From Eutreptiella sp. 'Long Island Sound 2002' (taxonomy: Eukaryota; Euglenozoa; Euglenophyceae; Eutreptiales; Eutreptiaceae): DNA of 64,000 nt. This document shows, in pieces, positions 33,601-43,690 of the stretch (position 1 is its first letter; each line of letters starts with the position of its first letter). The position numbers and the translations under genes are program-made. The notes under the pieces were generated by a model. That model saw only the letters and a list, made by a program, of their open reading frames with translations, was not told the origin of the DNA and did not search any database. The stretch spans positions 23,466,353-23,530,352 of the forward strand of contig OZ038385.1 in assembly GCA_964036045.1 (NCBI GenBank), read 5' to 3'.

Positions 33601-36600
33601 CAAAGACACAGGATGTGTGCCTGGTGTACTGCTGTGCGTCACAACCAACACTGTGCATATAAACAGCAATGGCCCGGTGCCTCAAATGACACAGGCATGC
33701 AGGCATACCAGGCAATGGTGTAGCGTGGCTTGATGGCGATGATGACGCCAATGGGACGGATGATGGTGATGCCGATGTAGCATTACATGGGGAACAGGCC
33801 CAAAACAGATCAGGGTGCTGTGAGCTTTGTTGGGCATCTGGGCAAGCTCCCTCAGCAACATAACACCAGCCACCAGACCCGCGACAGTCATTGTCCCATT
33901 CACCACAAGTGCCCCCATATCCGCCTCCAATGGATGCACCATTGCACTGGCATTGATGTGGGGCTGCGCTGGGGCTCCCTACAGCAGATAATGTGTGTGG
34001 ACAATGGTCAGAGCAGAGGGCGAACAGTTCACTGAGTGGGGCTGAATCTGAAAGGGGCTGAATGGATGTCTTTGGACGGCAAAAGGCCCGACCCAAGCGT
34101 GATTCAGGCAACACAACCTGGGGTGTTGCGCTGTGTATGTGTGCCACTATGGTAGGCGGATGCAACAGACGAAATGTCCAATGATGCAAAAAATCAACCT
34201 CCAACTACAAGGCAACCACCATACACATGTGTGCTACAACACCTCGACCATCAACTCCATGGTGCCAAACGGTGCAGTAGCAGCGCCTCGTGTGCCTTGA
34301 GCAAGCTGCGGCTTGGGAAAATGGGGCAAAAGCTGTCCATCACTACCAACACTCGACGTACAAACAGCAACAGTGCGGTACCCTAAATGACCCTGGCATG
34401 CGGTCATACCAGGCAACAGTGCCGCGGCACTTGACGGCGATGGTGATGCTAATGGGGCTGCTGATGCTGACGCACCTGTACATGGCACAAAATGAACACA
34501 TCTGGCGAAATACAGCAACAGATGATCACGGCACTGATGCAATGACAAAGCGGCGCAATGAAAGGTTGCCCTGCGAGGTAAACATGCGCACCACACATAG
34601 CACCGTGCACACTGCACACCTGTTCGTCATTGCTACTTTACGCATTTTTTGGAAGATTTTTAGGGTGGCAGGTACACGGTGGTCTAAATGGGGTAAGCAT
34701 ACAACAACGGAGGCCTCCACTCTACCTCCTAAGCAATGTCATGGTGGTTGTAGCCGCCCACACCACCTGCCAGGGGGGGGCTATTGAGGGCACGGCAAAG
34801 AGAGTGCCACAGCCCAAGCCTGCGAGGCAGTCGTTTCGTCATGTTTTATGCTTCATGCTTTCAGATCCAGTGTCCCCACATGACATGACCCCTTATGCCC
34901 CCATTTGGCAGCAAATCCAGTGCCCCCACGTGACAACACCCCTGATGCCCCCATATGGCGGCAAATCCAGTGCCCCCACATTACAACACCCTCGATGCTC
35001 CCATTTGGCAGCAAATCTAGTGCCCCCCATGTGACAACGGGGGAGTATCTGCGCCGCGCGCTACTTTTGTGGCGTGATTACCCGGAGTGGGTTGGCTTTT
35101 ACCCCATCACAAAATGCCCCCCTAGAGCAAACCCTTGGGTACAAGACCTCGGTAAACATCCCTCTGTCTTGCCCGATCCGGCGCCTCCCAAGGTGAAAAT
35201 GCATAAGATGGCCCCTTGGAGTCAACCACCACCCTAGTTTGGGGTCTCCCTGCTGGATTGTCCATTTTCCCTCCCCTTGTCCGAATAGTGAGGGGAAATT
35301 ATAGCTCTTCTGGCCTGACTACCAGCTAATCTACAGCTGCTTGGTCAGGCTGGACGGCTAAATCTCCGTGCCGCGTCAGGTGCTCCCCCAACACCCCTGA
35401 TGCCCCCAGTTGGCAGCAAATCCAGTGCCCACACATCACAACACCGGAAGTTCGCTTGCTCACCGCTACCATGCCAACACCATGTTTGAAGTATTACTCT
35501 AAATCCCACAGGGCGCTACCCTGAACGCGTTCGTTCGCTTCGTTTTGTGTTTTGAGAACCTCATGCCACAGGTCCAAAGATAACGGGCAGAAAATGCACA
35601 TTTTCGATCCCCCCTGCCCTCCTACAAGCTGTACTTATGCTTGTGCGAGAGTGGTACTTTCGACCCGCTAAACCAGAGGAATCTGAACGCCTGCACATTT
35701 CCTTCTAGGATTGCGTACCTGTGAGCCCATGGGCCGTGTTGTGCAGGATGAGTGCATCAGCGAAGCTCGTGCCCTTGTGCAAGTCGTTGTGCAACTGACT
35801 CCACAACGACACAGGATGTGTGCCTGGTGTACTGCTGTGCGTCACAACCAACACTGTGCATATAAACAGCAATGGCCCGGTGCCTCAAATGACACAGGCA
35901 TGCAGTCATACCAGGCAATGGTGTAGCGTGGCTTGATGGCGATGATGATGCCAATGGGACGGATGATGGTGATGCCGATGCCAATGTAGCATTGCATGGG
36001 GAACAGGCCCAAAACAGATCAGGGTGCTGTGAGCTTTGTTGGGCATCTGGGCAAGCTCCCTCAGCAACATAACACCAGCCACCAGACCCGCGACAGTCAT
36101 TGTCCCATTCACCACAAGTGCCCCCATATCCGCCTCCAATGGATGCACCATTGCATTGGCATTGATGTGGGCCTGCGCTGGGGCTCCCTACAGCAGATAA
36201 TGTGTGTGGACAATGGTCAGAGCAGAGGGCGAACAGTTCACTGAGTGGGGCTGAATCTGAAAGGGGCTGAATGGATGTCTTTGGACGGCAAAAGGCCCGA
36301 TCCAAGCGTGATTAAGGCAACACAACATGGGGTAACGCGCTGTGCCAGCGCCCACAAAGTGCCAAACACACACTGTGGTGCATGTATGTGTGCCACTATG
36401 GTAGGCGGATGCAACAAACGGAATGTCCAATGATGCAAAAAATCAACCTCCAACTACAAGGCAACCACCATACACATGTGTGCTACAACACCTCGACCAT
36501 CAACTCCATGGTGCCAAACGGTGCAGTAGCAGCGCCTCGTGTGCCTTGAGCAAGCTGCGGCTTGGGAAAATGGGGCAAAAGCTGTCCATCACTACCAACA

Positions 36601-39600
36601 CTCAACGTACAAACAGCAACAGTGCGGTACCCTAAATGACCCTGGCATGCGGTCATACCAGGCAACAGTGCCGCGGCACTTGACGGCGATGGTGATGCTA
36701 ATGGGGCTGCTGATGCTGACGCACCTGTACATGGCACAAAATGAACACATCTGGCGAAATACAGCAACAGATGGTCACGGCACTGATGCAATGACAAAGC
36801 GGCGCAATGAAAGGTTGCCCTGCGAGGTAAACATGCGCACCACACATAACACCGTGCACACCGCCCACCTGTTCGTCATTGCTATTTTACGCATTTTTTG
36901 GAAGATTTTTAGGGTGGCAGGTACACGGTGGTCTAAATGGGGTAAGCATACAACAACGGAGGCCTCCACTCTACCTCCTACACAATGTCATGGTGGTTGT
37001 AGCCGCCCACACCACCTGCCAGGGGGGGGCTATTGAGGGAACGGCAAAGAGAGTGCCACCGCCCAAGCCTGTGAGGCAGTCGTTTCGTCATGCTTTATGC
37101 TTCAGATCCAGAGTCCCCACATGACATGACCCCTTATGCCCCCATTTGGCAGCAAATCCAGTGCCCCCACGTGACAACACCCCTGATGCCCCCATATGGC
37201 GGCAAATCCAGTGCCCCCACATTACAACACCCTCGATGCTCCCATTTGGCAGCAAATCTAGTGCCCCCATGTGACAACGGGGGAGTATCTGCGCCGCGCG
37301 CTACTTGTGTGGCGTGATTACCCGGAGTGGGTTGGCTTTTACCCCATCACAAAATGCCCCCCTAGAGCAAACCCTTGGGTACAAGACCTCGGTAAACATC
37401 CCTCTGTCTTGCTGGATCCAGCGCCTCCCAAGGTGAAAATGCATAAGATGGCCCCTTGGAGTCAACCACCACCCTAGTTTGGGGTCTCCCTGCTGGATTG
37501 CCCATTTCCCCTCCCCTTGTCCGAATAGTGAGGGGAAATTATAGCTCTTCTGGCCTGACTACCAGCTAATCTACAGCTGCTTGGTCAGGCTGGACGGCTA
37601 AATCTCCGTGCCGCGTCAGGTGCTCCCCCAACACCCCTGATGCCCCCAGTTGGCAGCAAATCCAGTGCCCACACATGACAACACCGGAAGTTCGCTTGCT
37701 CACCGCTACCATGCCAACACCATGTTTGAAGTATTGCTCTAAATCCCACAGGGCGCTACCCTGAACGCGTTCGTTCGCTTCGTTTTGTGTTTTGAGAATC
37801 TCATGCCACAGGTCCAAAGATAACGGGCAGAAAATGCACATTTTCGATCCCCCCTGCCCTCCTACAAGCTGTACTTATGCTTGTGCGAGAGTGGTACTTT
37901 CGACCCGCTAAACCGGAGAAAAGGGCACCCATGAAAAATCCAAGTACCCCGTTGAACGCCTGCACATTTCCTTCTAGAATTGCGTGCCTGTGAGCCCATG
38001 GGCCGTGTTGTGCAGGATGAGTGCATCAGCGAAGCTCGTGCCCTTGTGCAAGTCGTTGTGCAACTGACTCCACAACGACACAGGATGTGTGCCTGGTGTA
38101 CTGCTGTGCGTCACAACCAACACTGTGCATATAAACAGCAATGGCCCGGTGCCTCAAACGACACAGGTATGCAGGCATACCAGGCAATGGTGTAGCGTGG
38201 CTTGATGGCGATGATGATGCCAATGGGACGGATGATGGTGATGGTGATGCCAATGTAGCATTGCATGGGGAACAGGCCCAAAACAGATCAGGGTGCTGTG
38301 AGCTTTGTTGGGCATCTGGGCAAGCTCCCTCAGCAACATAACACCAGCCACCAGACCCGCGACAGTCATTGTCCCATTCACCACAAGTGCCCCCATATCC
38401 GCCTCCAATGGATGCACCATTGCATTGGCATTGATGTGGGCCTGCGCTGGGGCTCCCTACAGCAGATAATGTGTGTGGACAATGGTCAGAGCAGAGGGCG
38501 AACAGTTCACTGAGTGGGGCTGAATCTGAAAGGGGCTGAATGGATGTCTTTGGACGGCAAAAGGCCCGATCCAAGCGTGATTAAGGCAACACAACATGGG
38601 GTAACGCGCTGTGCCAGCGCCCACAAAGTGCCAAACACACACTGTGGTGCATGTATGTGTGCCACTATGGTAGGCGGATGCAACAAACGGAATGTCCAAT
38701 GATGCAAAAAATCAACCTCCAACTACAAGGCAACCACCATACACATGTGTGCTACAACACCTCGACCATCAACTCCATGGTGCCAAACGGTGCAGTAGCA
38801 GCGCCTCGTGTGCCTTGAGCAAGCTGCGGCTTGGGAAAATGGGGCAAAAGCTGTCCATCACTACCAACACTCAACGTACAAACAGCAACAGTGCGGTACC
38901 CTAAATGACCCTGGCATGCGGTCATACCAGGCAACAGTGCCGCGGCACTTGACGGCGATGGTGATGCTAATGGGGCTGCTGATGCTGACGCACCTGTACA
39001 TGGCACAAAATGAACACATCTGGCGAAATACAGCAACAGATGGTCACGGCACTGATGCAATGACAAAGCGGCGCAATGAAAGGTTGCCCTGCGAGGTAAA
39101 CATGCGCACCACACATAACACCGTGCACACCGCCCACCTGTTCGTCATTGCTATTTTACGCATTTTTTGGAAGATTTTTAGGGTGGCAGGTACACGGTGG
39201 TCTAAATGGGGTAAGCATACAACAACGGAGGCCTCCACTCTACCTCCTACACAATGTCATGGTGGTTGTAGCCGCCCACACCACCTGCCAGGGGGGGGCT
39301 ATTGAGGGAACGGCAAAGAGAGTGCCACCGCCCAAGCCTGTGAGGCAGTCGTTTCGTCATGCTTTATGCTTCAGATCCAGAGTCCCCACATGACATGACC
39401 CCTTATGCCCCCATTTGGCAGCAAATCCAGTGCCCCCACGTGACAACACCCCTGATGCCCCCATATGGCGGCAAATCCAGTGCCCCCACATTACAACACC
39501 CTCGATGCTCCCATTTGGCAGCAAATCTAGTGCCCCCATGTGACAACGGGGGAGTATCTGCGCCGCGCGCTACTTGTGTGGCGTGATTACCCGGAGTGGG

Positions 39601-42600
39601 TTGGCTTTTACCCCATCACAAAATGCCCCCCTAGAGCAAACCCTTGGGTACAAGACCTCGGTAAACATCCCTCTGTCTTGCTGGATCCAGCGCCTCCCAA
39701 GGTGAAAATGCATAAGATGGCCCCTTGGAGTCAACCACCACCCTAGTTTGGGGTCTCCCTGCTGGATTGCCCATTTCCCCTCCCCTTGTCCGAATAGTGA
39801 GGGGAAATTATAGCTCTTCTGGCCTGACTACCAGCTAATCTACAGCTGCTTGGTCAGGCTGGACGGCTAAATCTCCGTGCCGCGTCAGGTGCTCCCCCAA
39901 CACCCCTGATGCCCCCAGTTGGCAGCAAATCCAGTGCCCACACATGACAACACCGGAAGTTCGCTTGCTCACCGCTACCATGCCAACACCATGTTTGAAG
40001 TATTGCTCTAAATCCCACAGGGCGCTACCCTGAACGCGTTCGTTCGCTTCGTTTTGTGTTTTGAGAATCTCATGCCACAGGTCCAAAGATAACGGGCAGA
40101 AAATGCACATTTTCGATCCCCCCTGCCCTCCTACAAGCTGTACTTATGCTTGTGCGAGAGTGGTACTTTCGACCCGCTAAACCGGAGAAAAGGGCACCCA
40201 TGAAAAATCCAAGTACCCCGTTGAACGCCTGCACATTTCCTTCTAGAATTGCGTGCCTGTGAGCCCATGGGCCGTGTTGTGCAGGATGAGTGCATCAGCG
40301 AAGCTCGTGCCCTTGTGCAAGTCGTTGTGCAACTGACTCCACAACGACACAGGATGTGTGCCTGGTGTACTGCTGTGCGTCACAACCAACACTGTGCATA
40401 TAAACAGCAATGGCCCGGTGCCTCAAACGACACAGGTATGCAGGCATACCAGGCAATGGTGTAGCGTGGCTTGATGGCGATGATGATGCCAATGGGACGG
40501 ATGATGGTGATGGTGATGCCAATGTAGCATTGCATGGGGAACAGGCCCAAAACAGATCAGGGTGCTGTGAGCTTTGTTGGGCATCTGGGCAAGCTCCCTC
40601 AGCAACATAACACCAGCCACCAGACCCGCGACAGTCATTGTCCCATTCACCACAAGTGCCCCCATATCCGCCTCCAATGGATGCACCATTGCATTGGCAT
40701 TGATGTGGGCCTGCGCTGGGGCTCCCTACAGCAGATAATGTGTGTGGACAATGGTCAGAGCAGAGGGCGAACAGTTCACTGAGTGGGGCTGAATCTGAAA
40801 GGGGCTGAATGGATGTCTTTGGACGGCAAAAGGCCCGACCCAAGCGTGATTAAGGCAACACAACATGGGGTGTCGCGCTGTGCCAGCGCCCACAAAGTGC
40901 CAAACACACACTGTGGTGCATGTATGTGTGCCACTATGGTAGGCGGATGCAACAAACGAAATGTCCAATGATGCAAAAAATCAACCTCCAACTACAAGGC
41001 AACCACCATACACACGTGTGCTACAACACCTCGACCATCAACTCCATGGTGCCAAACGGTGCAGTAGCAGCGCCTTGTGTGCCTTGAGCAAGCTGCGGCT
41101 TGGGAAAATGGGGCAAAAGCTGTCCATCACTACCAACACTCGACGTACAAACAGCAACAGTGCGGTACCCTAAATGACCCTGGCATGCGGTCATACCAGG
41201 CAACAGTGCCGCGGCACTTGACGGCGATGGTGATGCTAATGGGGCTGCTGATGCTGACGCACCTGTACATGGCACAAAATGAACACATCTGGCGAAATAC
41301 AGCAACAGATGATCACGGCACTGATGCAATGACAAAGCGGCGCAATGAAAGGTTGCCCTGCGAGGTAAACATGCGCACCACACATAGCACCGTGCACACT
41401 GCCCACCTGTTCGTCATTGCTACTTTACGCATTTTTTGGAAGATTTTTAGGGTGGCAGGTACACGGTGGTCTAAATGGGGTAAGCATACAACAACGGAGG
41501 CCTCCACTCTACCTCCTACACAATGTCATGGTGGTTGTAGCCGCCCACACCACCTGCCAGGGGAGGGATATTGAGGGAACGGCAAAGAGAGTGCCACCGC
41601 CCAAGCCTGTGAGGCAGTCGTTTCGTCATGCTTTATGCTTCATGCTTTCAGATCCAGTGTCCCCACATGACATGACCCCTTATGCCCCCATTTGGCAGCA
41701 AATCCGGTGCCCCCATGTGACAACACCCCTTATGCCCCCATATGGCGGCAAATTCAGTGCCTCCACATTACAACACCCTCGATGCTCCCATTTGGCAGCA
41801 AATCTAGTGCCCCCATGTGACAACGGGGGAGTATCTGCGCCGCGGGCTACTTTTGTGGCGTGATTACCCGGAATGGGTTGGCTTTTACCCCATCACAAAA
41901 TGCCCCCTAAGGAGAGCAAACCCTTGGGTACAAGACCTCGGTAAACATCCCTCTGTCTTGCTGGATCCGGCGCCTCCCAAGGTGAAAATGCATAAGATGG
42001 CCCCTTGGAGTCAACCACCACCCTAGTTTGGGGTCTCCCTGCTGGATTGCCCATTTTCCCTCCCCTTGTCCGAATAGTGAGGGGAAATTATAGCTCTTCT
42101 GGCCTGACTACCAGCTAATCTACAGCTGCTTGGTCAGGCTGGACGGCTAAATCTCCATGCCGCGTCAGGTGCTCCCCCAACACCCCTGATGCCCCCAGTT
42201 GGCAGCAAATCCAGTGCCCACACATCACAACACCGGAAGTTCGCTTGCTCACCATGTTTGAAGCATTGCTCTAAATCCCAAAGGGTGCTACCCTGAACGC
42301 GTTCGTTCGCTTCGTTTTGTGTTTTGAGAATCTCATGCCACAGGTCCAAAGATAACGGGCAGAAAATGCACATTTTCGATCCCCCCTGCCCTCCTACAAG
42401 CTGTACTTATGCTTGTGCGAGAGTGGTACTTTCGACCCGCTAAACCGGAGAAAAGGGCACCCATGAAAAATCCAAGTACCCCGTTGAACGCCTGCACATT
42501 TCCTTCTAGGATTGCGTACCTGTGAGCCCATGGTCCGTGTTGTGCAGGATGAGTGCATCAGCGAAGCTCGTGTCCTTGTGCAAGTCGTTGTGCAACTGAC

Positions 42601-43342
42601 TCCACAACGACACAGGATGTGTCCCCGGTGTACTGCTGTGCGTCACAACCAACACTGTGCATATAAACAGCAATGGCCCGGTGCCTCAAATGACACAGGT
42701 ATGCAGGCATACCAGGGACTGGTGTAGCGTGGCTTGATGGCGATGACGATGCAAATGGGACGGATGATGGTGATGCCGATGCCAATGTAGCATTGCATGG
42801 GGAACAGGCCCAAAACAGATCAGGGTGCTGTGAGCTTTGTTGGGCATCTGGGCAAGCTCCCTCAGCAACATAACACCAGCCACCAGACCCGCGACAGTCA
42901 TTGTCCCATTCACCACAAGTGCCCCCATATCCGCCTCCAATGGATGCACCATTGCATTGGCATTGATGTGGGCCTGCGCTGGGGCTCCCTACAGCAGATA
43001 ATGTGTATGGACAATGGTCAGAGCAGGGCGAACAGTTCACTGAGCGGGGCTGAATCTGAAAGGGGCTGAATGCACGTCTTGTCCCGACCCAAGCGTGATT
43101 AAGGCAACACAACATGGGGTGTCGCGCTGTGCCAGCGTCCACAAAGTGCCAAACACACACTGTGGTGCATGTATGTGTGCCACTATGGTAGGCGGATGCA
43201 ACAAACGAAATGTCCAACGATGCTTGTACAAGGTCAACAGTGCGGTACCCTAAATGACCCTGACATGCAGTCATACCAGTAAACAGCGCCGCAGCATTTG
43301 ATGTTGATGGTGATGCTATTGGGGCTGCTGATGCTGACGCAC
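21582..43342 (-). CDS. Predicted multi-exon gene: repeated Cys-rich extracellular domain
   Basis: In transcription order (minus strand) exons alternate B10-A9-B9-A8 and so on to B1. Exon A starts after a conserved acceptor (attatctgctgtag) and stops before GCCTG|GTATG. It encodes CQCNG, GGYGGTCGEWDNDC, GGWCYV, ACPDA and FWACSPC (eight cysteines), then a linker rich in Ser, Pro and Ala ending PLPG. Exon B starts after gtgccatgtacag and gives only a linker (GASASAAPLASPSPSS and on, ending LLPG). All nine A copies and nine of ten B copies keep both splice sites. All borders are phase 1, so any order of A and B exons splices in frame. The Cys core is invariant among copies; protein changes fall mainly in the linkers. 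Small secreted or surface domains with a CxCNG...WCYV pattern are common in algal and protist proteins. Even cysteine number and Ser/Pro linkers suggest an extracellular, perhaps glycosylated, filament or wall protein. First and last exons are not identified. Alternatives: separate tandem genes, or a satellite descended from a coding exon. Confidence 0.5.
22015..22150 (+). repeat. 50-bp subrepeats, shortened set in the first unit
   Basis: Units built on tgatgcccccatatggcggcaaatccagtgcccccacattacaac. Full units carry three in tandem plus an outlier about 380 bp further on (for example 28,090-28,250 and 28,612-28,655). In this unit about 240 bp are missing from the last subrepeat to the phrase ctctgtcttgcccgatccgg. 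Confidence 0.75.
23420..23620 (+). repeat. Diverged about 30-bp minisatellite
   Basis: Copies of gtcaactgctggcaattattggccactc, first clear (23,438 and 23,466), then degraded and partly inverted (gttgactgcc, ggttgactag). Similar GTTGACC phrases occur at 12.5, 14.7 and 18.5 kb. Confidence 0.6.
23754..24065 (+). CDS. Candidate exon with GDFN motif (endonuclease/phosphatase-like?)
   Basis: A strong acceptor (cttcctgcttgtttgctgcag) precedes VYPPGMDTPGFEVENKTKPG, a Glu/Lys-rich stretch, then AICKNAYHITCGDFNLGMLA, and an open frame to TGA at 24,063-24,065. GDFN is the hallmark motif of the endonuclease/exonuclease/phosphatase fold, also used by non-LTR retroelements. Here it follows a hydrophobic strand as expected, but no other motif of the fold can be placed. 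The rest of the gene is not found. Confidence 0.3.
   Translation: MYPPGMDTPGFEVENKTKPGETKAIEEGETTHKPEACAAATFKAICKNAYHITCGDFNLGMLARVAAGMSPRSSTLVDMFLCPLLVCAFSVGLPSCIVQLLKS
24114..24401 (+). CDS. Candidate exon following the GDFN exon
   Basis: The acceptor tgttgtcatcgcgtgcag is followed by GTYALLVHVRTYLQHSKKSR and a Gly- and Cys-containing stretch, open to TAG at 24,399-24,401. It lies 50 bp after the GDFN candidate on the same strand, but the two cannot be joined without knowing a donor. Confidence 0.25.
   Translation, partial: GTYALLVHVRTYLQHSKKSRVGGATCQGHAGLGFTLFSVLGGGVALDALSKRCGNFSDPALACRTNVLDGIVLIPCCRPPCAGKHAKRDPVTSLS
24833..25102 (-). CDS. Exon A1 (Cys-rich domain, 270 bp)
   Basis: Two codons shorter than most copies in the linker (CNATSASPSS in place of CNATLASASPSS). 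Cys core and splice sites intact. Confidence 0.5.
25403..25438 (-). pseudogene. Exon B2, truncated
   Basis: The acceptor side remains, but about 250 bp of the unit, including the 3' half of the exon and its donor, are deleted. The sequence joins directly to ctacaag...tctgctaca. Confidence 0.5.
26873..27148 (-). CDS. Exon A2 (276 bp)
   Basis: Standard form with GSPSAAP at the start and LASASPSSVPLASSS in the linker. Both splice sites intact. One synonymous change (TGT for TGC) lies in the last cysteine codon of the domain. Confidence 0.5.
27623..27688 (-). CDS. Exon B3 (66 bp)
   Basis: One replacement in the linker (SPLPSS for SPSPSS). Splice sites intact. Confidence 0.4.
29156..29431 (-). 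CDS. Exon A3 (276 bp)
   Basis: GSPSAGP variant at the start; otherwise standard. Taken as the reference copy for exon borders: AG at 29,433-29,432, donor GT at 29,155-29,154. Confidence 0.5.
29903..29968 (-). CDS. Exon B4 (66 bp)
   Basis: Reference copy of exon B: acceptor AG at 29,970-29,969, donor GT at 29,902-29,901. The donor and about 70 bp of the following intron match those of exon A, so B arose from the 3' part of an A exon. Confidence 0.4.
30155..30340 (+). repeat. A-box repeat, macrosatellite form
   Basis: Typical of the copies in all units: gggtggcaggtacacggtgg, then an A-box match (TGGTCTAAATGG), acaacaacg.aggcctccac and cccaagcctgtgaggcagtcg. Other copies have the A-box near 21,852, 25,668, 27,892, 32,452, 34,679, 36,928, 39,197 and 41,466. 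It is absent from the final partial unit, where about 90 bp are deleted at 43,550. Confidence 0.6.
31436..31711 (-). CDS. Exon A4 (276 bp)
   Basis: Standard form, GSPSAAP start. Splice sites intact. Confidence 0.5.
32183..32248 (-). CDS. Exon B5 (66 bp)
   Basis: Standard linker; splice sites intact. Confidence 0.4.
33709..33978 (-). CDS. Exon A5 (270 bp)
   Basis: Same two-codon linker deletion as A1, plus a synonymous CAG for CAA in CQCNG. The surrounding unit has lost blocks on both sides (for example 34,120-34,135), but the exon frame is kept. Confidence 0.5.
34410..34475 (-). CDS. Exon B6 (66 bp)
   Basis: Standard linker; splice sites intact. Confidence 0.4.
35912..36187 (-). CDS. Exon A6 (276 bp)
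   Basis: GSPSAGP variant with one synonymous change in the Ser-rich linker (GCA for GCG). Splice sites intact. Confidence 0.5.
36659..36724 (-). CDS. Exon B7 (66 bp)
   Basis: Standard linker; splice sites intact. Confidence 0.4.
38181..38456 (-). CDS. Exon A7 (276 bp)
   Basis: LASPSPSS linker variant and GSPSAGP start. No difference from A8 was noticed. Confidence 0.5.
38928..38993 (-). CDS. Exon B8 (66 bp)
   Basis: Appears the same as B7, 2,269 bp away. Confidence 0.4.
40450..40725 (-). CDS. Exon A8 (276 bp)
   Basis: Same LASPSPSS variant as A7; it belongs to the recent 2,269-bp duplication. Confidence 0.5.
41197..41262 (-). CDS. Exon B9 (66 bp)
   Basis: Standard linker; splice sites intact. 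Confidence 0.4.
42713..42988 (-). CDS. Exon A9 (276 bp), most 5' A exon
   Basis: The most diverged A copy: VPFASSS and TPVPG in the linker. Cys core unchanged and the donor still GTATG. Its flanks differ more from other units than the exon does. Confidence 0.5.
43277..43342 (-). CDS. Exon B10 (66 bp), most 5' B exon
   Basis: Diverged linker (PIASPSTSNAAALFTG) with exact length and both splice sites kept, although the unit around it is heavily rearranged. Confidence 0.4.
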
Positions 43343-43690
43343 CTGTACATGGCACAAAATGAACACATCTCACGAAACGCCGCAACAGATGTTCACGGCA
43401 CTGACGCAATGACAGATCACGGCACTGATGCAATGACAAAGCGGCGCAACGAAAGGTTGCCCTGCTAGGTAAACATGCGCACCACACATAGCACCGTGCA
43501 CACTGCACACCTGTCCTTCATTGCTACTTTACGCATTTTTTTGGAAGATTTTCTACCTCCTAAGCAATGTCATGGTGGTTGTAGCTGCCCCCACCACCTG
43601 CCAGGGGAGTGCTATTGAGGGAGGGGCAAAGAGGGTGCCACAGCCCAAGCCTGTGAGGCAGTATTTCGTCATGCTTCGCGCTTCAGATCA

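Larger units (their letters stand above)
21440..43690. repeat. Macrosatellite, about ten units of 2.2-2.3 kb
   Basis: Nearly identical direct repeats fill 22 kb. Using one anchor (gtgccttgagcaagctgcgg) the units start at about 27,503, 29,783, 32,063, 34,290, 36,539, 38,808 and 41,077, giving lengths of 2,280, 2,280, 2,227, 2,249, 2,269 and 2,269 bp. To the left are a unit that lacks the anchor (from about 25,400) and a first unit (from 21,440) interrupted by 1.9 kb of foreign sequence. To the right the last unit is cut short near 43,220 and followed by a 450-bp partial unit. Each unit contains exon A and exon B on the minus strand, an A-box repeat, and four to five 50-bp subrepeats. The 165-codon plus-strand frames and the 182-codon minus-strand frames that recur are open mainly because the units are alike. 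Only the part inside exon A looks coding. Confidence 0.95.
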
